Below, one piece after another: positions 8,485 through 17,379 of a DNA stretch of 64,000 bases. Every line of letters begins with the position of its first letter. Within the stretch, counting starts at the first letter, position 1. Position numbers and translations under genes: made by a program. The stretch spans positions 3,895,501 to 3,959,500 of the forward strand of contig FSRD01000001.1 in assembly GCA_900129675.1 (NCBI GenBank), written 5' to 3'. The notes beneath the pieces were generated by a model that was not told where the DNA came from, made no database searches, and saw only the letters and a list, made by a program, of their open reading frames with translations. The stretch comes from Bradyrhizobium erythrophlei. Its GTDB lineage: Bacteria; Pseudomonadota; Alphaproteobacteria; Rhizobiales; Xanthobacteraceae.

Positions 8485-8526
8485 GCTTTTCAAGACCGGT
8501 GCCTTAAACCACTCGGCCACCCTTCC
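8485..8526 (-). tRNA. 5' half of a tRNA-Ser(UGA) gene, truncated
   Basis: The minus strand shows a GGAAGGG acceptor strand, a D-arm (GCCGAGTGGTTTAAGGC) and the anticodon loop CTTGAAA with anticodon TGA. The bases after the loop (AGCGTT) do not pair with the 5' anticodon stem (CCGGT), and no matching variable arm, T-arm or acceptor 3' strand follows. Only the 5' half is therefore recognisable. Tyrosine integrases often recombine at the anticodon loop of tRNA genes, and an integrase tail lies just beyond. This is probably an old attachment site. Confidence 0.6.
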
Positions 8527-8621
8527 AACCCATTGAAGTTGTTTGGCTATTTTGTAAGCAGCGGCGGCCAAAAAAGCCCGGTTGCTACCGTTTTGCTACC
8601 CAACGTTTTTGGAGCGCCTGT

Positions 8622-8756
8622 TTATGGCCCCGCCCGTAGCGCATCGTCAACCGCTGCGGCCGCCCCTTCCTGAATATTCGGCATCAGGTGGCTGTAGATG
8701 TCCATGGTGATCGCGATCGACGAGTGTCCGAAACGCTCCTGCACGATCTTGGGATT
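8622..8756 (-). pseudogene. Phage-type tyrosine integrase, C-terminal tail
   Basis: The minus strand encodes NPKIVQERFGHSSIAITMD followed by IYSHLMPNIQEGAAAAVDD. This is the last ~45 residues of a tyrosine recombinase, including the GHSSI..T.D.YSH signature that carries the catalytic Tyr. The N-terminal and central parts are missing; group II intron sequence starts at 8858. It lies about 100 bp from the tRNA-Ser half, consistent with an island integrase next to its attachment site. Confidence 0.75.
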
Positions 8757-9254
8757 GCGAACCTCAGTGTGACCTGCGGCAGACGACCGGCCATTTCCGC
8801 CGATTTCACGGCAGCCCGATGAGTCTGCCTTTGGCACGTTTCAGACATGCCGGGGCGGTGTGATGGTGTCCGTTGTTCGGGGAAAACCGGAGTGCGCCGG
8901 GAGACCGGCAAGGAGTAGATGGTGCAAGTCCATCACGATGAAGGAGTAGCGAACCGCATCGACCCCGAGTCATGCGCCAGTACCCGTGAGGGTATTGGCG
9001 AAGCGTTGACAGGGGAGCGCATAGGCCAGCCATTGAGCCGCGAAAGTACCCTCATCCTGGGTGCCGACGTCGTTCCGGTGACGGAAGGCAACACGGATGG
9101 GCGCGATAACGCGAGCGCCCAGACGGCCCGGCGTGGTCTTAGACACTGGCATGTGCGCACGCTCTTTGCTCGGGAACCGGGAGATCTCATGGTCGGCCAG
9201 CACCAGCATGCGTGCTGCACTGGCCCGCGTCGGGAAGGCGAGGAGCCGTAGCCG

Positions 9255-9903
9255 ATGATGTACGATCATGAGAAGTCTGACCCCGCCATAGTAGCTGTGA
9301 AGCCAACGAACAAAGCCGGGCAACCGGCGGCGGAGTTGGTGGAGCCAAGGGCGGGGGCCGAGGGGAATGTGAGTCAGCAAAGCACGGGCCGGGCACAGTA
9401 CCGGGGAACCGTGTCACAGGCGCTGAAGCGCATACGGCAAGCTGCAAGGCAAAGGAAGAAGGAGAAGTTCACCGCGCTCTTCCATCACGTCAGTATTGAT
9501 CACCTCGCAGAGGCATTCTCTGAACTCAAGGAGAATGCTGCAGCTGGAGTGGATGGGCTGACATGTCGGGATTACGAGCAGCACCTTGAGCGCAATCTTG
9601 AGGACCTGCATGCTCGCGTCCATCGGGGAGCGTATCGGGCACTACCGTCGCGGCGGGTTTACATACCCAAGCCGGATGGTCGGCAACGCCCGATCGCGGT
9701 CGCCCCCCCTTGAGGACAAGATCGTCCAGAGGGCGACGGCTGCGGTGCTGAGCGCGATCTACGAGGAAGATTTCCTCGGGTTCTCGTATGGGTTCCGACC
9801 CGGACGCAGCACGCACGATGCGATGGATGCGCTCGTGGTCGGGATCACCAGCACAGAGGTGAACTGGATACTGGACGCCGACATCCGCTCGTTCTTCGAT
9901 CGT
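9255..9903 (+). pseudogene. Group II intron reverse transcriptase, N-terminal part
   Basis: The frame holds the N-terminal RT0-RT3 regions: HHVSIDHLAEAFSELKENAA, GVDGLTCRDYEQHL, PKPDGRQRPIAVA, then, after one extra C in the C-run at about 9703-9709, PLEDKIVQRATAAVLSAIYE, GFSYGFRPGRSTHDAM and DADIRSFFD. The sequence stops matching after FFD, where the serine-recombinase element begins. The YADD active-site block is absent. It normally makes cDNA and assists splicing of the intron; this copy cannot. Confidence 0.85.
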
Positions 9904-9923
9904 GATTCATACTGCACCCCAGC

Positions 9924-11716
9924 TTATGAAGTTTGATTGAAGAGGTCTGTTTGAGTGCGGATCACCTTGAGCCGCAAGCCTTTTTTGCGTCCTTGCTTGA
10001 CATGGACAGCTTGGATCTCACCGCGCTTGACACGCTGCAATATTGTTTGTCTGGAAACGCCTAATAGGCGCATGGTTTGATACATGGTGAGGTATCCCTG
10101 CGGTACTTCTTCGGCGACACGAGCGCGCAAGTCGTCGGTGAGGCGAATGCGCCATGGTGCGCCAGGTGTGATCTGTTCACCAGCGATGATGCCGTCGTTG
10201 AGCCAACGATGAATGGTGGATGCCGCAACGCCGAGTGTATTGGCAATTTGTGTGACATTCATCAGTTCTCCATCTGGTGGGTTGGCTGGCCGCTTATAAC
10301 GAGCGATGTTCCATTGTCGGCGCAAGCCACTGACAAGATTCGCCGTGAAGCGATGACCATACGCGGTTCTGCGCTCCTGTCGGTTGAGAATACCGGCTAT
10401 GACGGCGTCAGGGTAATGAGTTGCTAGACGACGGAGCAGCGCAATGGTGTCTTCATCGGTGCGCACGGCTGCGCGTCGACGCGGTAGGTCGAAATCGATC
10501 TCGGTCAGAGCGCTTCCCCGCCAACGCAGCGTCAGATGAGCGCGATGCTGCTCCTTGTGGACCGTGATGATGACTTCCTCAAGTACGGTGCGAAGGAGTT
10601 CTTTCTTGTCTCGTGGCAAGGTGGTTGGAGCCCGCCAAACGGTGGACAAGTCAGTACCCAGAGCGAGCAGGCGGCAACGCTCATCGGCGCTGAGCGTCTT
10701 CGGTCGCAATGCTTCGCGATGGGCAAGCTCGGCCTTGGCCCTATCGAGTTCGCGCAGGGCTTTCTCCCACTCAGCCTCGAGACCGCGGGCGACAAGACGA
10801 TTATCAGGGTCGACGGCGCGATAGCGACGCTCGGCGCGTTGCGTTTCATAGCTTGCCCGTTCCACCGTGAGACGCCATTGCGCGAGCGCACCGTCATGGT
10901 CGGCTTCGAGCCGCTCGGCCGCGGCAATTGCCGCCTCGACACCGATGGGCGCGAGCGCGGCGAGCACGGCCCGTTCAACCGCTTCGTCAACTTGCAACGC
11001 ACCGATGGTAAGGCAGTAGACGCCGCGACCATTGGTGATGTCCTTGCCGGCGCAATGATAGCCTGCGGATGCAGTGCGACCCGTGTAGTGAGTACGCAAC
11101 TTACGACCGCAACGTCCACAGACTGCGATGCCTTGCAGCAGGGCAGTTCCTTCTCTCACGGCACCGCTACCTGATTGATGCGGGCGTGGATGAGTGTTGG
11201 CGGTGATCCGCGCGCGATTAGCCTCATAGGTGTTCCAATCGATAAAGCCCTCATGGTGGTTCGGGATGAACACCTGCCATTGCGCGCGCGGCAGTTTGCG
11301 CGCGCGCTTCTTGCGTACGCCGGAAGCGTCGAGGGTGATCTCATGACGGCTCTTGCCATATGCGTAGGCGCCTGCGTAGACCGGATTGGTGAGGATATGA
11401 TAGACGGCGATGTAGCTTGGGTCGACCCAGCGGATTTTAGCGCCGTAGTGCATCCGCAGGGGCATACACAGACCCTCGCTACGGAACCATAGCTCAGACG
11501 CGACGTACCGATCCCAGCTCGGCGAAGCGAGTAAAGACGGTCTGGATGGCGGCGCGCACGGATTCGTCGGGGTGGAGGCAGACCTCGCCATCCTGCTCGC
11601 CCCAGACGAAGCCCACGGGAAGATTGCGACGCAGTTCGCCGCGTGCGGCCTTGTTGCGGATCCCACCGAGCAAACGTGCCCGTAGCACATGCAGTTCCGC
11701 TTCGCTCATGGTGCCT
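9924..11716 (-). pseudogene. Large serine recombinase 1, C-terminal part
   Basis: From KGTMSEAELHVLRARLLGGI onward this is the Recombinase domain, followed by a zinc beta-ribbon (CGRCGRKLRTHYTG ... YHCAGKDITNGRGVYC), a coiled-coil region (SYETQRAERRYRAVDPDNRL) and a C-terminal MerR-like helix-turn-helix (VTQIANTLGVAASTIHRWL). The catalytic N-domain is 2.6 kb away at 14278-14712 because element 2 has inserted between the codons for LGL and KGT. A further +1 frameshift lies near 11494 (GSVRRV then ELWFRSEGL). Confidence 0.88.
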
Positions 11717-11739
11717 TTCGAACCCACGACATACTGCCC

Positions 11740-12200
11740 AGCAACAGCCGCTTGAAGTCGTTGTCCAGTATCCACATCACCCGCGCACCGGCGAGCGCCT
11801 CACGGTTGTGCGTCATCTCGTTTACGCCGGCATCGCGCATTTTGTCGTCGAACTGCCGGATGGCGGCCGGCTCCTGCTGCCGGCGTGGATGACCGAAACC
11901 GGCGCGGCGACACCGCCTATCGTGGCCACCCCGCAGCTTTCCCTTACTTGCTTGAGGGAGCTGCGCCGGCTCGTCGACCTGCAGGACGTATCCTTGTCGC
12001 CAGCGAATGAAGCGATTCGCAACGATGGAGGCGATGATGGAACAGCGTGCCCAGGAACGGCAACTGGATCTTCTCATGCTGGCGGCCGACGACGTCGCGC
12101 CGCCTCTGTTCGACCTGGCGACTCGCGCGCAGATCGTAACCCTGCTCAAAGTTCTTCTGAGCGATCGCCTCGCGCTGGTCAGTACGCCGACGGAGACTGA
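11740..12200 (+). CDS. DUF5372-type accessory protein of element 2
   Basis: The frame contains VQYPHHPRTGERLTVVRHLV and VVELPDGGRLLLPAWMTE, the small beta-rich domain found next to large serine recombinases (DUF5372-like). No ATG, GTG or TTG start is evident in frame inside the element before this domain, so the start shown is nominal; an unusual start or a damaged N-terminus is possible. The frame stays open after the domain, overlapping the next small gene in another phase, so the real end may be near 12000. Role in the element is unknown. Confidence 0.55.
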
Positions 12201-12210
12201 CGATGACTAA
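12034..12210 (+). CDS. Small accessory protein of element 2
   Basis: A ~58-residue protein (MMEQRAQERQLDLLMLAADD ...) rich in leucine and aspartate, with GGAGG just upstream of its paired ATG codons. Its end overlaps the start of the recombinase gene by eight bases, so the two are likely translationally coupled. Element 1 has a gene of similar size with the same 8-base overlap, which argues that this is a conserved part of the unit. Function unknown. Confidence 0.65.
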   Translation: MMEQRAQERQLDLLMLAADDVAPPLFDLATRAQIVTLLKVLLSDRLALVSTPTETDDD

Positions 12211-14260
12211 GATCACTGGCGATCACCTGGCGCGCAGCGCCTATGTCTACGTGCGGCAATCCAGCATCGATCAGCTCTTGCACAATCCGGAGAGCCGACG
12301 ACGCCAGTATGCGCTGACGACGCGCGCCTGCGCCCTCGGTTGGGATAACGCGATTGTCATCGATGACGATCTCGGCCGCTCGGGGGGCGGGACGGCGCGC
12401 CCGGGCTTCGAACGCCTGCTGGCGGCGATCTGCAGCGGCGACGCGGGCGCGGTGTTTGCCCTTGAGGCCTCGCGCCTGGCCCGTAACGGGCGCGATTGGC
12501 ACACCCTTTTGGAGTTCTGCGCCCTGGTCGGCAGCCTGATTATCGATGAGGACGGGGTCTACGATCCGCGGCTCGTAAATGATCGCTTGCTGCTCGGCAT
12601 GAAAGGCACTTTCAGCGAGCTCGAACTGTCGACGTTGCGGCAGCGCTCGCAAGAGGCTTTGCGCCTGAAGGCGGCGCGCGGCGATCTGCACACAACGGTC
12701 GCCATCGGCTATCGGCGCAGCGCCGATGACCGTCTGGAACAGGACCCGGACCTGCGTATCCGCGAAGTGCTGTCTCTGGTGTTCCGAAAGTTTCGAGAGA
12801 TCAGCAGCGTGCGCCAGCTGGTCCTATGTCTGCGCCAGGAAGGAATCGACCTGCCAACCGCTGTGCACGGTCCGCAGGGGCGGACGGTGCGGTGGGGCCC
12901 GCCGCGCTACCATGCCGTCCATCGGCTGTTGACCAATCCGGTCTATGCCGGGGCCTATGTCTTCGGACGAACGATTTCACGCACGCGGGTCGAAGGCGGC
13001 CGTAAAGTCATCACCCACGGTGTCGCGCGCCGACGCGATGACTGGATGGTACTGATCCGCGATCACCATGCTGGTTATATCTCCTGGGAGGAGTATGATC
13101 GCAACCGGACGATCATTGCCGGCAATGCGAGCATGAAGGGAGCGATGGTGGCGGGCGCGGTGCGCAATGGCAGTGGACTTCTCGTCGGCTTACTGCGCTG
13201 CGGGCGCTGCGGACGCAAGTTCAAGGTCCTCCACCATTCGAGGCGCGATGCGCGCTATGTCTGCGCTAGTCACGTGGATCCGTCGCGCGAGAGAGGGTGT
13301 AGCGCTTTCAGCAACACGCGCATCGACGCGGCGGTGTCGGCGGAAGTGCTGCGTGCGATCTCGCCACTGGCGCTCGAGGCGGCGTTGCAGGTGATTTCCG
13401 GTCACAAGCAAGCCGGCAACGAACGGCTGCGCCAGAGCGAGCTTGCCCTGGACCAGGCCCGCTATGAGACGGCACACGCACGCCGACAATACGACGCCGT
13501 TGATCCCGACAACCGACTGGTCGCCGGCGAGCTCGAACGGCGGTGGAATGACTGTCTCGCGGCGGTCGCGCGGCTCGAAGATCAGATCCGGAGCTTGCGC
13601 AGCGAGCAGCCGAGCGCCGTCAGCGACGACGAGCGCATGGCGCTTATGGCGCTTGCCGGTGACCTGCCAGCGCTCTGGAACGATGCAGCTGCTTCCATCG
13701 AGACGCGCAAGCGGATTGTGCGCGCCGTGTTGAAGGAGATCATCGTCACAGTCGAGACCGGTCGGCTGCACCTCGTGCTGCACTGGCAGGGTGGAGATCA
13801 CACGCGGCTTGAAGTGCTGAAGAACCGATCGGGCCAAAATCGCTACAAGACCGATGTGGCAACCGAGCAGTTGGTGCGCGAACTGGCCCGCCTGTTGCCA
13901 GACCACAGCATCGCCCCCGTTCTCAATCGGCTGGGTATCCGCTCGGCCAGAGGCCAGACCTGGACCCAGCTGCGTGTGCGCAATTTTCGCGGCGCGCATC
14001 AGATACCGGTCTACCGGGAGGGCGAACGTGCAGAACGTCATGAGCTTATTCTGGGCGAAGCCGCAAGCCGCCTCGGTGTCAGCAAGATGACCGTTGTTCG
14101 CCTGATCCGGGATGGACTGCTGCCTGCAAGGCAGGTTTGCGCCCGCGCACCCTATGTCATCCGGGAGGATGACCTGGCGCGGCCAGCCATTCGGCAGGCG
14201 ATCGCGAGAGTTCGCCCAATATCAGCCGACCCGCGACAGGAAATCCTGTCTTTTCAATGA
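12203..14260 (+). CDS. Large serine recombinase 2
   Basis: A complete 685-residue site-specific recombinase. The N-terminal resolvase domain has YVYVRQSS with the nucleophile Ser20, and the second active-site motif EASRLARNGRDWH (residues 88-100). A Recombinase domain follows (YHAVHRLLTNPVYAGAYVFG), then a zinc beta-ribbon (LRCGRCGRKFKV ... YVCASHVD), a coiled-coil segment near residues 410-490 and a C-terminal MerR-like HTH (GEAASRLGVSKMTVVRLIRD). It would catalyse excision and integration of its own element. No frame damage was found. Confidence 0.92.
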   Translation: MTKITGDHLARSAYVYVRQSSIDQLLHNPESRRRQYALTTRACALGWDNAIVIDDDLGRSGGGTARPGFERLLAAICSGDAGAVFALEASRLARNGRDWHTLLEFCALVGSLIIDEDGVYDPRLVNDRLLLGMKGTFSELELSTLRQRSQEALRLKAARGDLHTTVAIGYRRSADDRLEQDPDLRIREVLSLVFRKFREISSVRQLVLCLRQEGIDLPTAVHGPQGRTVRWGPPRYHAVHRLLTNPVYAGAYVFGRTISRTRVEGGRKVITHGVARRRDDWMVLIRDHHAGYISWEEYDRNRTIIAGNASMKGAMVAGAVRNGSGLLVGLLRCGRCGRKFKVLHHSRRDARYVCASHVDPSRERGCSAFSNTRIDAAVSAEVLRAISPLALEAALQVISGHKQAGNERLRQSELALDQARYETAHARRQYDAVDPDNRLVAGELERRWNDCLAAVARLEDQIRSLRSEQPSAVSDDERMALMALAGDLPALWNDAAASIETRKRIVRAVLKEIIVTVETGRLHLVLHWQGGDHTRLEVLKNRSGQNRYKTDVATEQLVRELARLLPDHSIAPVLNRLGIRSARGQTWTQLRVRNFRGAHQIPVYREGERAERHELILGEAASRLGVSKMTVVRLIRDGLLPARQVCARAPYVIREDDLARPAIRQAIARVRPISADPRQEILSFQ

Positions 14261-14277
14261 GATCACGAGGTGCTGCA

Positions 14278-14712
14278 TTATGTCGCCGTCCTGTTGAGGC
14301 CAAGCAACAGTCGGTCGTTGAACATCGCCGGATGATAGACGCCATCGGCATCGCCGATGAGGGTGTCGGTGATTCCGCAGAGATCCAGGAGGCGATACCA
14401 GTCGGCATTGTTGCGCGCGAGCCGCGAGACTTCGAGGCCGAGTACAATGCCGACATGGCCGAGAGCGACTTCGGCAGTAAGTCGGGCAAAGCCATTGCGC
14501 GCCACGACACCGGATCCGGAAACGCCAAGATCTTCGTCGATAACGACAACTTGCTGAGACGGCCATCCAAGTGTGGTTGCTTTGGAGGCCAGCGCATATT
14601 GGCGTTGCGTCGACTCTCGATTGTGCTCGACTTGAGCGGGTGTGGATTGCCGCAGATAGATGCAGGCAGCGCGGCAAAGATGCGAAGCGCTGATCTTTGA
14701 GAGATCATTCAT
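14278..14712 (-). pseudogene. Large serine recombinase 1, N-terminal catalytic part
   Basis: The frame begins MNDLSKISASHLCRAACIYL and has the resolvase catalytic motif YLRQSTPAQVEHN (Ser23) and EVSRLARNNADWYRLL. It reads NDRLLLGL and then enters element 2, where an in-frame stop follows five codons later. Joined to the segment ending at 11716, it would rebuild a recombinase of about 735 residues. The interruption separates the catalytic serine domain from the DNA-binding domains, so the protein is inactive unless element 2 leaves. Confidence 0.88.
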
Positions 14713-14899
14713 CCGTCATCTCCGTCTGTTCGGCGGCTTTGACGACTTGAGTGATCAAGCGGGCCAGAGTGCTGAGAGCCTCGGCGCGTGCTTCGGCTTC
14801 GAGCTGTTGGCTCCGCTGCGCCGCAGGGGGAAGTTCGAGAAACGCCAGGGTTCGTTGCGCAGGAGCGGGAGGTTCGTGAATAGGCAGGGTCCGTTGCAT
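14705..14899 (-). CDS. Small accessory protein of element 1
   Basis: A 64-residue protein starting MQRTLPIHEPPAPAQRTLA, with GAGGAG before the ATG. The second half is predicted helical (EAEARAEALSTLARLITQ). It overlaps the start of recombinase 1 by eight bases, exactly as in element 2. Sequence similarity to the element 2 counterpart is slight, but position and size match. Function unknown. Confidence 0.6.
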   Translation of the reverse strand: MQRTLPIHEPPAPAQRTLAFLELPPAAQRSQQLEAEARAEALSTLARLITQVVKAAEQTEMTDE

Positions 14900-15212
14900 C
14901 AAAACTCTCCTCATCGGCCGCTGGCTTTGGCTGAGGAATCGGGCAGCGGCCCAGGAGAGCGTCGACGATCGCCCGCGCATGAAGCAAATCGGTCAATGGC
15001 GCGAGGCAGCGCTCACCGTGTCCCGACCCAGATGTGGAAGGTTCGTCAACAGCTTGTGTTGTTGCTTTCCAATCAGTCCAGCCCGCGGGAACGAGCGAGC
15101 GGCTGCCATCTGGAAGCACTACCAGCAGCAGCAGAGCGCCGCGGCACTTGACGGTGCCCATAAGTTGCAATGAGCGGCCCTCAAACGGATGCCGCTCACG
15201 CTGGATCGTCAC
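14709..15212 (-). CDS. DUF5372-type accessory frame of element 1
   Basis: Starting at a GTG near 15212, the frame reads VTIQRERHPFEGRSLQL and LVVLPDGSRSLVPAGWTDW, resembling DUF5372-type proteins next to serine recombinases (compare element 2: PHHPRTGERL ... LPDGGRLLLPAWMT). The tail after about 14900 overlaps the following small gene in another phase. It is low-complexity, so a frameshift near 14900 may have removed the normal stop. Confidence 0.5.
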   Translation of the reverse strand: MTIQRERHPFEGRSLQLMGTVKCRGALLLLVVLPDGSRSLVPAGWTDWKATTQAVDEPSTSGSGHGERCLAPLTDLLHARAIVDALLGRCPIPQPKPAADEESFDATDPAYSRTSRSCATNPGVSRTSPCGAAEPTARSRSTRRGSQHSGPLDHSSRQSRRTDGDDG

Positions 15213-15261
15213 CGAACCCGAAAGGTTGCGGAGATGGGTAGTATGTGACGCTTTCCTTCGA

Positions 15262-15600
15262 CAAATCAAACGGAAGTCTCGGCGGGACCGCATGCAGGCA
15301 AAGTTGCAAGCCATCAAACAGGAATTGCGACGGAGCATGCATCAGCCGATTCCCCAGCAGGGAAGATGGTTGCAGCGGGTCGTCACCGGCTACTTCAACT
15401 ACCACGCGGTGCCGACAAACAGTTCGACACTGACCGCGTTCCTATTCCACGTTACCAATCTCTGGCGGCGCACGCTACGGCAGCGGAGCCAGAAAGACTG
15501 GACGACCTGGGAGCGGATCAAGCGGTTGGCAGACGACTGGCTCCCGAAACCGCGAATCCTTCATCCGTGGCCAGCGAGGCGCTTCGCCGTTAGACACCCA
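15262..15600 (+). pseudogene. Group II intron reverse transcriptase, C-terminal part
   Basis: The frame QIKRKSRRDRMQAKLQAIKQ, then HQPIPQQGRWLQRVVTGYF, NYHAVPTNS and ADDWLPKPRILHPWPARRFA is the maturase/thumb end of the same type of intron protein whose N-terminus ends at 9903. Roughly 200 residues (RT4 to RT7) between the two pieces are missing. The sequence passes into IS110 DNA after HPRWE. It was separated from the N-terminal part by element 1. Confidence 0.85.
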
Positions 15601-17338
15601 AGGTGGGAGAAGCTATGGGGCGGGCGGCGGAGGTTGTGGCACCTTCATCGTCCATACGAACCAATGGAGGTTGCCCCGTGGCCCAAGTCAATGATCTCAG
15701 CCGAAGCCTGACCGCGTTTGATCCGATCTCGACCTTGGTGGTGGTCGTCGAGATGAGCAAGGCGAACTGGCTGGTGAGCGGCGTTGTTCCCGGCGTCGAG
15801 CGCCAGCCGTTGAAGAAACTGGAGCCGGATGCGACGGCACTGTTACGATTGATCGAGCGGTGGCGGAACGAGGCGGTGCGTGCTGGCCGGCCGATCAGCC
15901 GGGTCGCGCTGGCCTATGAGGCTGGCCGCGACGGCTTCTGGCTGGCGCGCTGGCTTATTGCTCGTGGGATCGAGGCGCACGTCATCCATTCGGCAAGCGT
16001 TGCGGTGTCACGCGAGCGCAAGCGGGCGAAGACGGACCGACTGGATGCGGCGATGTTGATGCGCGTATTCCTGGGATGGTTGCGCGGGGAGCGGGGGCAC
16101 TGCGGGATGGTGGCGATCCCGACGATGGAGGAGGAGGATGCGAGGCGCCCGAGCCGCGAGCGCGAGAGCCTTGTTGACGAGCGCTCTCGCATCACCAACC
16201 GCATGAAGAGTGCGCTCGCCCGTCTCGGGATTCGGGGATTCAAGCCGCATCTGCGCAAGGCGCCTGAGCGTCTGGCAGGTCTGCGGACAGCGGAGGGCAC
16301 GGGCCTGCCGGCAAACATCATCGAGGAGTTCCGGCGCGACATGGCTCGGCTGGCACTGGTCCGTGAGCAGATCAGCTCGATCGAGAAGACACGTGCCGAG
16401 CGGCTCGAGCGGGCCCCCGATACAGGGCCGCATGCGATGGTGCGGCTGCTCGCCAGGGTGATCGGTATCGGCATCGAGACGGCGGACATGCTGGTGCAGG
16501 AGATCCTGTCGCGGAAGCTTCGAGATCGAAGAGCGGTGGCGCGCTACGCCGGGCTCACGGGATCGCCCGACGAGAGCGGTTTGAAACGCCGAGAGAAGGG
16601 CCTGGCCAAGGCCGGCAATGCGCGGGTACGACGGGGGCTGATCCAGTTGGCGTGGCGCTTCCTGATGTTCCAGAAAGACAGTGCGCTGGCGCAGTGGTAT
16701 CGCACGCGGACCGAGGGGCCGAGCGGCGCGCGCAAGACGACGATGATCGTGGCGCTGGCGCGCAAGCTGCTGATAGCGCTGTGGCGCCTGGTCACGACCG
16801 GCGAGGTGCCGGACGGTGTCGAGCTGCGGCCGGCGGCGTGAGCAACACTCTAGAACGAGAAAGGACAAACAGGGTTCGTCAACCTGACCGCACTTGATGC
16901 GCCGGGTTGCCGATGACGATCCGAGGTGGCGGCAATCCGCATTCGGCTATGGCTGCAATGCCGCTGAGAGAATGGACCCGCCGCCTCGGAGCCTTGCCCG
17001 CAGAAGCGTATGACTGCTTCATGGTCGGGACCCGATACGGGTTCAACCGAATACAAGCGTGGTTCGCGCGATTGATCGCGGCCAATGGCAGGCTCCCCTC
17101 GGATCATCGCACGGCCAACCACCCGATCGCCGGCAGCCTGCCGCCGTGCTCGCGTCCGTCAAGGACAAGCCGTCGGCGGCGCTGAAGAAGCGCCGTCCTT
17201 GACCGCCGCTGCGCGCGACGGCGATGGAAATATGCGGTCGGGACGGAAGAATGCTCGCCGCGCGGGTCGAACAAAAAAATGGAATGCAAAGGATGACCAA
17301 AACGACATGACGCCCCCTTGACAAAGAAAGCCCCATAC
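15601..17338 (+). mobile_element. IS110-family insertion sequence
   Basis: Defined by an intact IS110-type transposase with about 75 bp of 5' and 500 bp of 3' noncoding DNA, between the end of the intron reverse transcriptase and the start of intron domain V. IS110 elements lack clear terminal inverted repeats, so both ends are approximate. The 3' noncoding part would hold the bridge RNA known from this family; I cannot define its fold by eye. Confidence 0.7.
15678..16841 (+). CDS. IS110-family transposase
   Basis: A 387-residue protein from a GTG that has GGAGG seven bases upstream. The N-terminal DEDD domain is seen in LVVVVEMSKANWLVSG and KRAKTDRLDAAMLMRVFLG. The C-terminal Transposase_20 region has LLARVIGIGIETADMLVQE and DRRAVARYAGLTGSPDESG. 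It acts with a bridge RNA to recombine the element into a chosen target. Length and frame are intact. The first acidic residue is Glu rather than Asp, as seen in one IS110 subgroup. Confidence 0.9.
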   Translation: MAQVNDLSRSLTAFDPISTLVVVVEMSKANWLVSGVVPGVERQPLKKLEPDATALLRLIERWRNEAVRAGRPISRVALAYEAGRDGFWLARWLIARGIEAHVIHSASVAVSRERKRAKTDRLDAAMLMRVFLGWLRGERGHCGMVAIPTMEEEDARRPSRERESLVDERSRITNRMKSALARLGIRGFKPHLRKAPERLAGLRTAEGTGLPANIIEEFRRDMARLALVREQISSIEKTRAERLERAPDTGPHAMVRLLARVIGIGIETADMLVQEILSRKLRDRRAVARYAGLTGSPDESGLKRREKGLAKAGNARVRRGLIQLAWRFLMFQKDSALAQWYRTRTEGPSGARKTTMIVALARKLLIALWRLVTTGEVPDGVELRPAA

Positions 17339-17371
17339 AAGCCGTATGCCCGAATTGGGCCCGTACGGATC
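17339..17371 (+). ncRNA. Group II intron 1, domain V
   Basis: AAGCCGTATGCCCGAATT followed by GGGCCCGTACGGATC folds as a 33-nt hairpin with the conserved AGC triad at its base, paired GCCGTA/TACGG lower stem and GCCC/GGGC upper stem. The usual GNRA tetraloop is altered. It directly follows the IS110 element and precedes the first bases of domain VI (17372-17379). It is the catalytic core of the intron whose 5' end is at 8858. Confidence 0.6.
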
Positions 17372-17379
17372 TGTGCGGG

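Larger units (their letters stand above)
11719..14293 (+). mobile_element. Serine-recombinase element 2, inserted in recombinase 1
   Basis: The boundaries can be read from the host gene. On the plus strand GGTGCCTTT (11710-11718) and TTGAGGCC (14294-14301) join, sharing TT, to give GGTGCCTTTGAGGCC, which restores codons L-G-L-K-G-T of recombinase 1 in frame. The element is therefore 2575 bp, flanked by the dinucleotide TT, as expected of a serine recombinase that exchanges strands at a 2-bp core. It carries a DUF5372-like frame, a small gene and an intact recombinase. Confidence 0.85.
9904..15262 (-). mobile_element. Serine-recombinase element 1, carrying element 2 inside it
   Basis: Once the inner element (11719-14293) is removed, this unit contains, in minus-strand order, a DUF5372-like frame, a ~64-residue frame and a large serine recombinase, the same three-gene order as element 2. 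It lies between the two pieces of the intron reverse transcriptase. The ends near 9904 and 15262 are where that similarity stops and resumes. They are approximate because the host gene lost material there. Confidence 0.65.
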
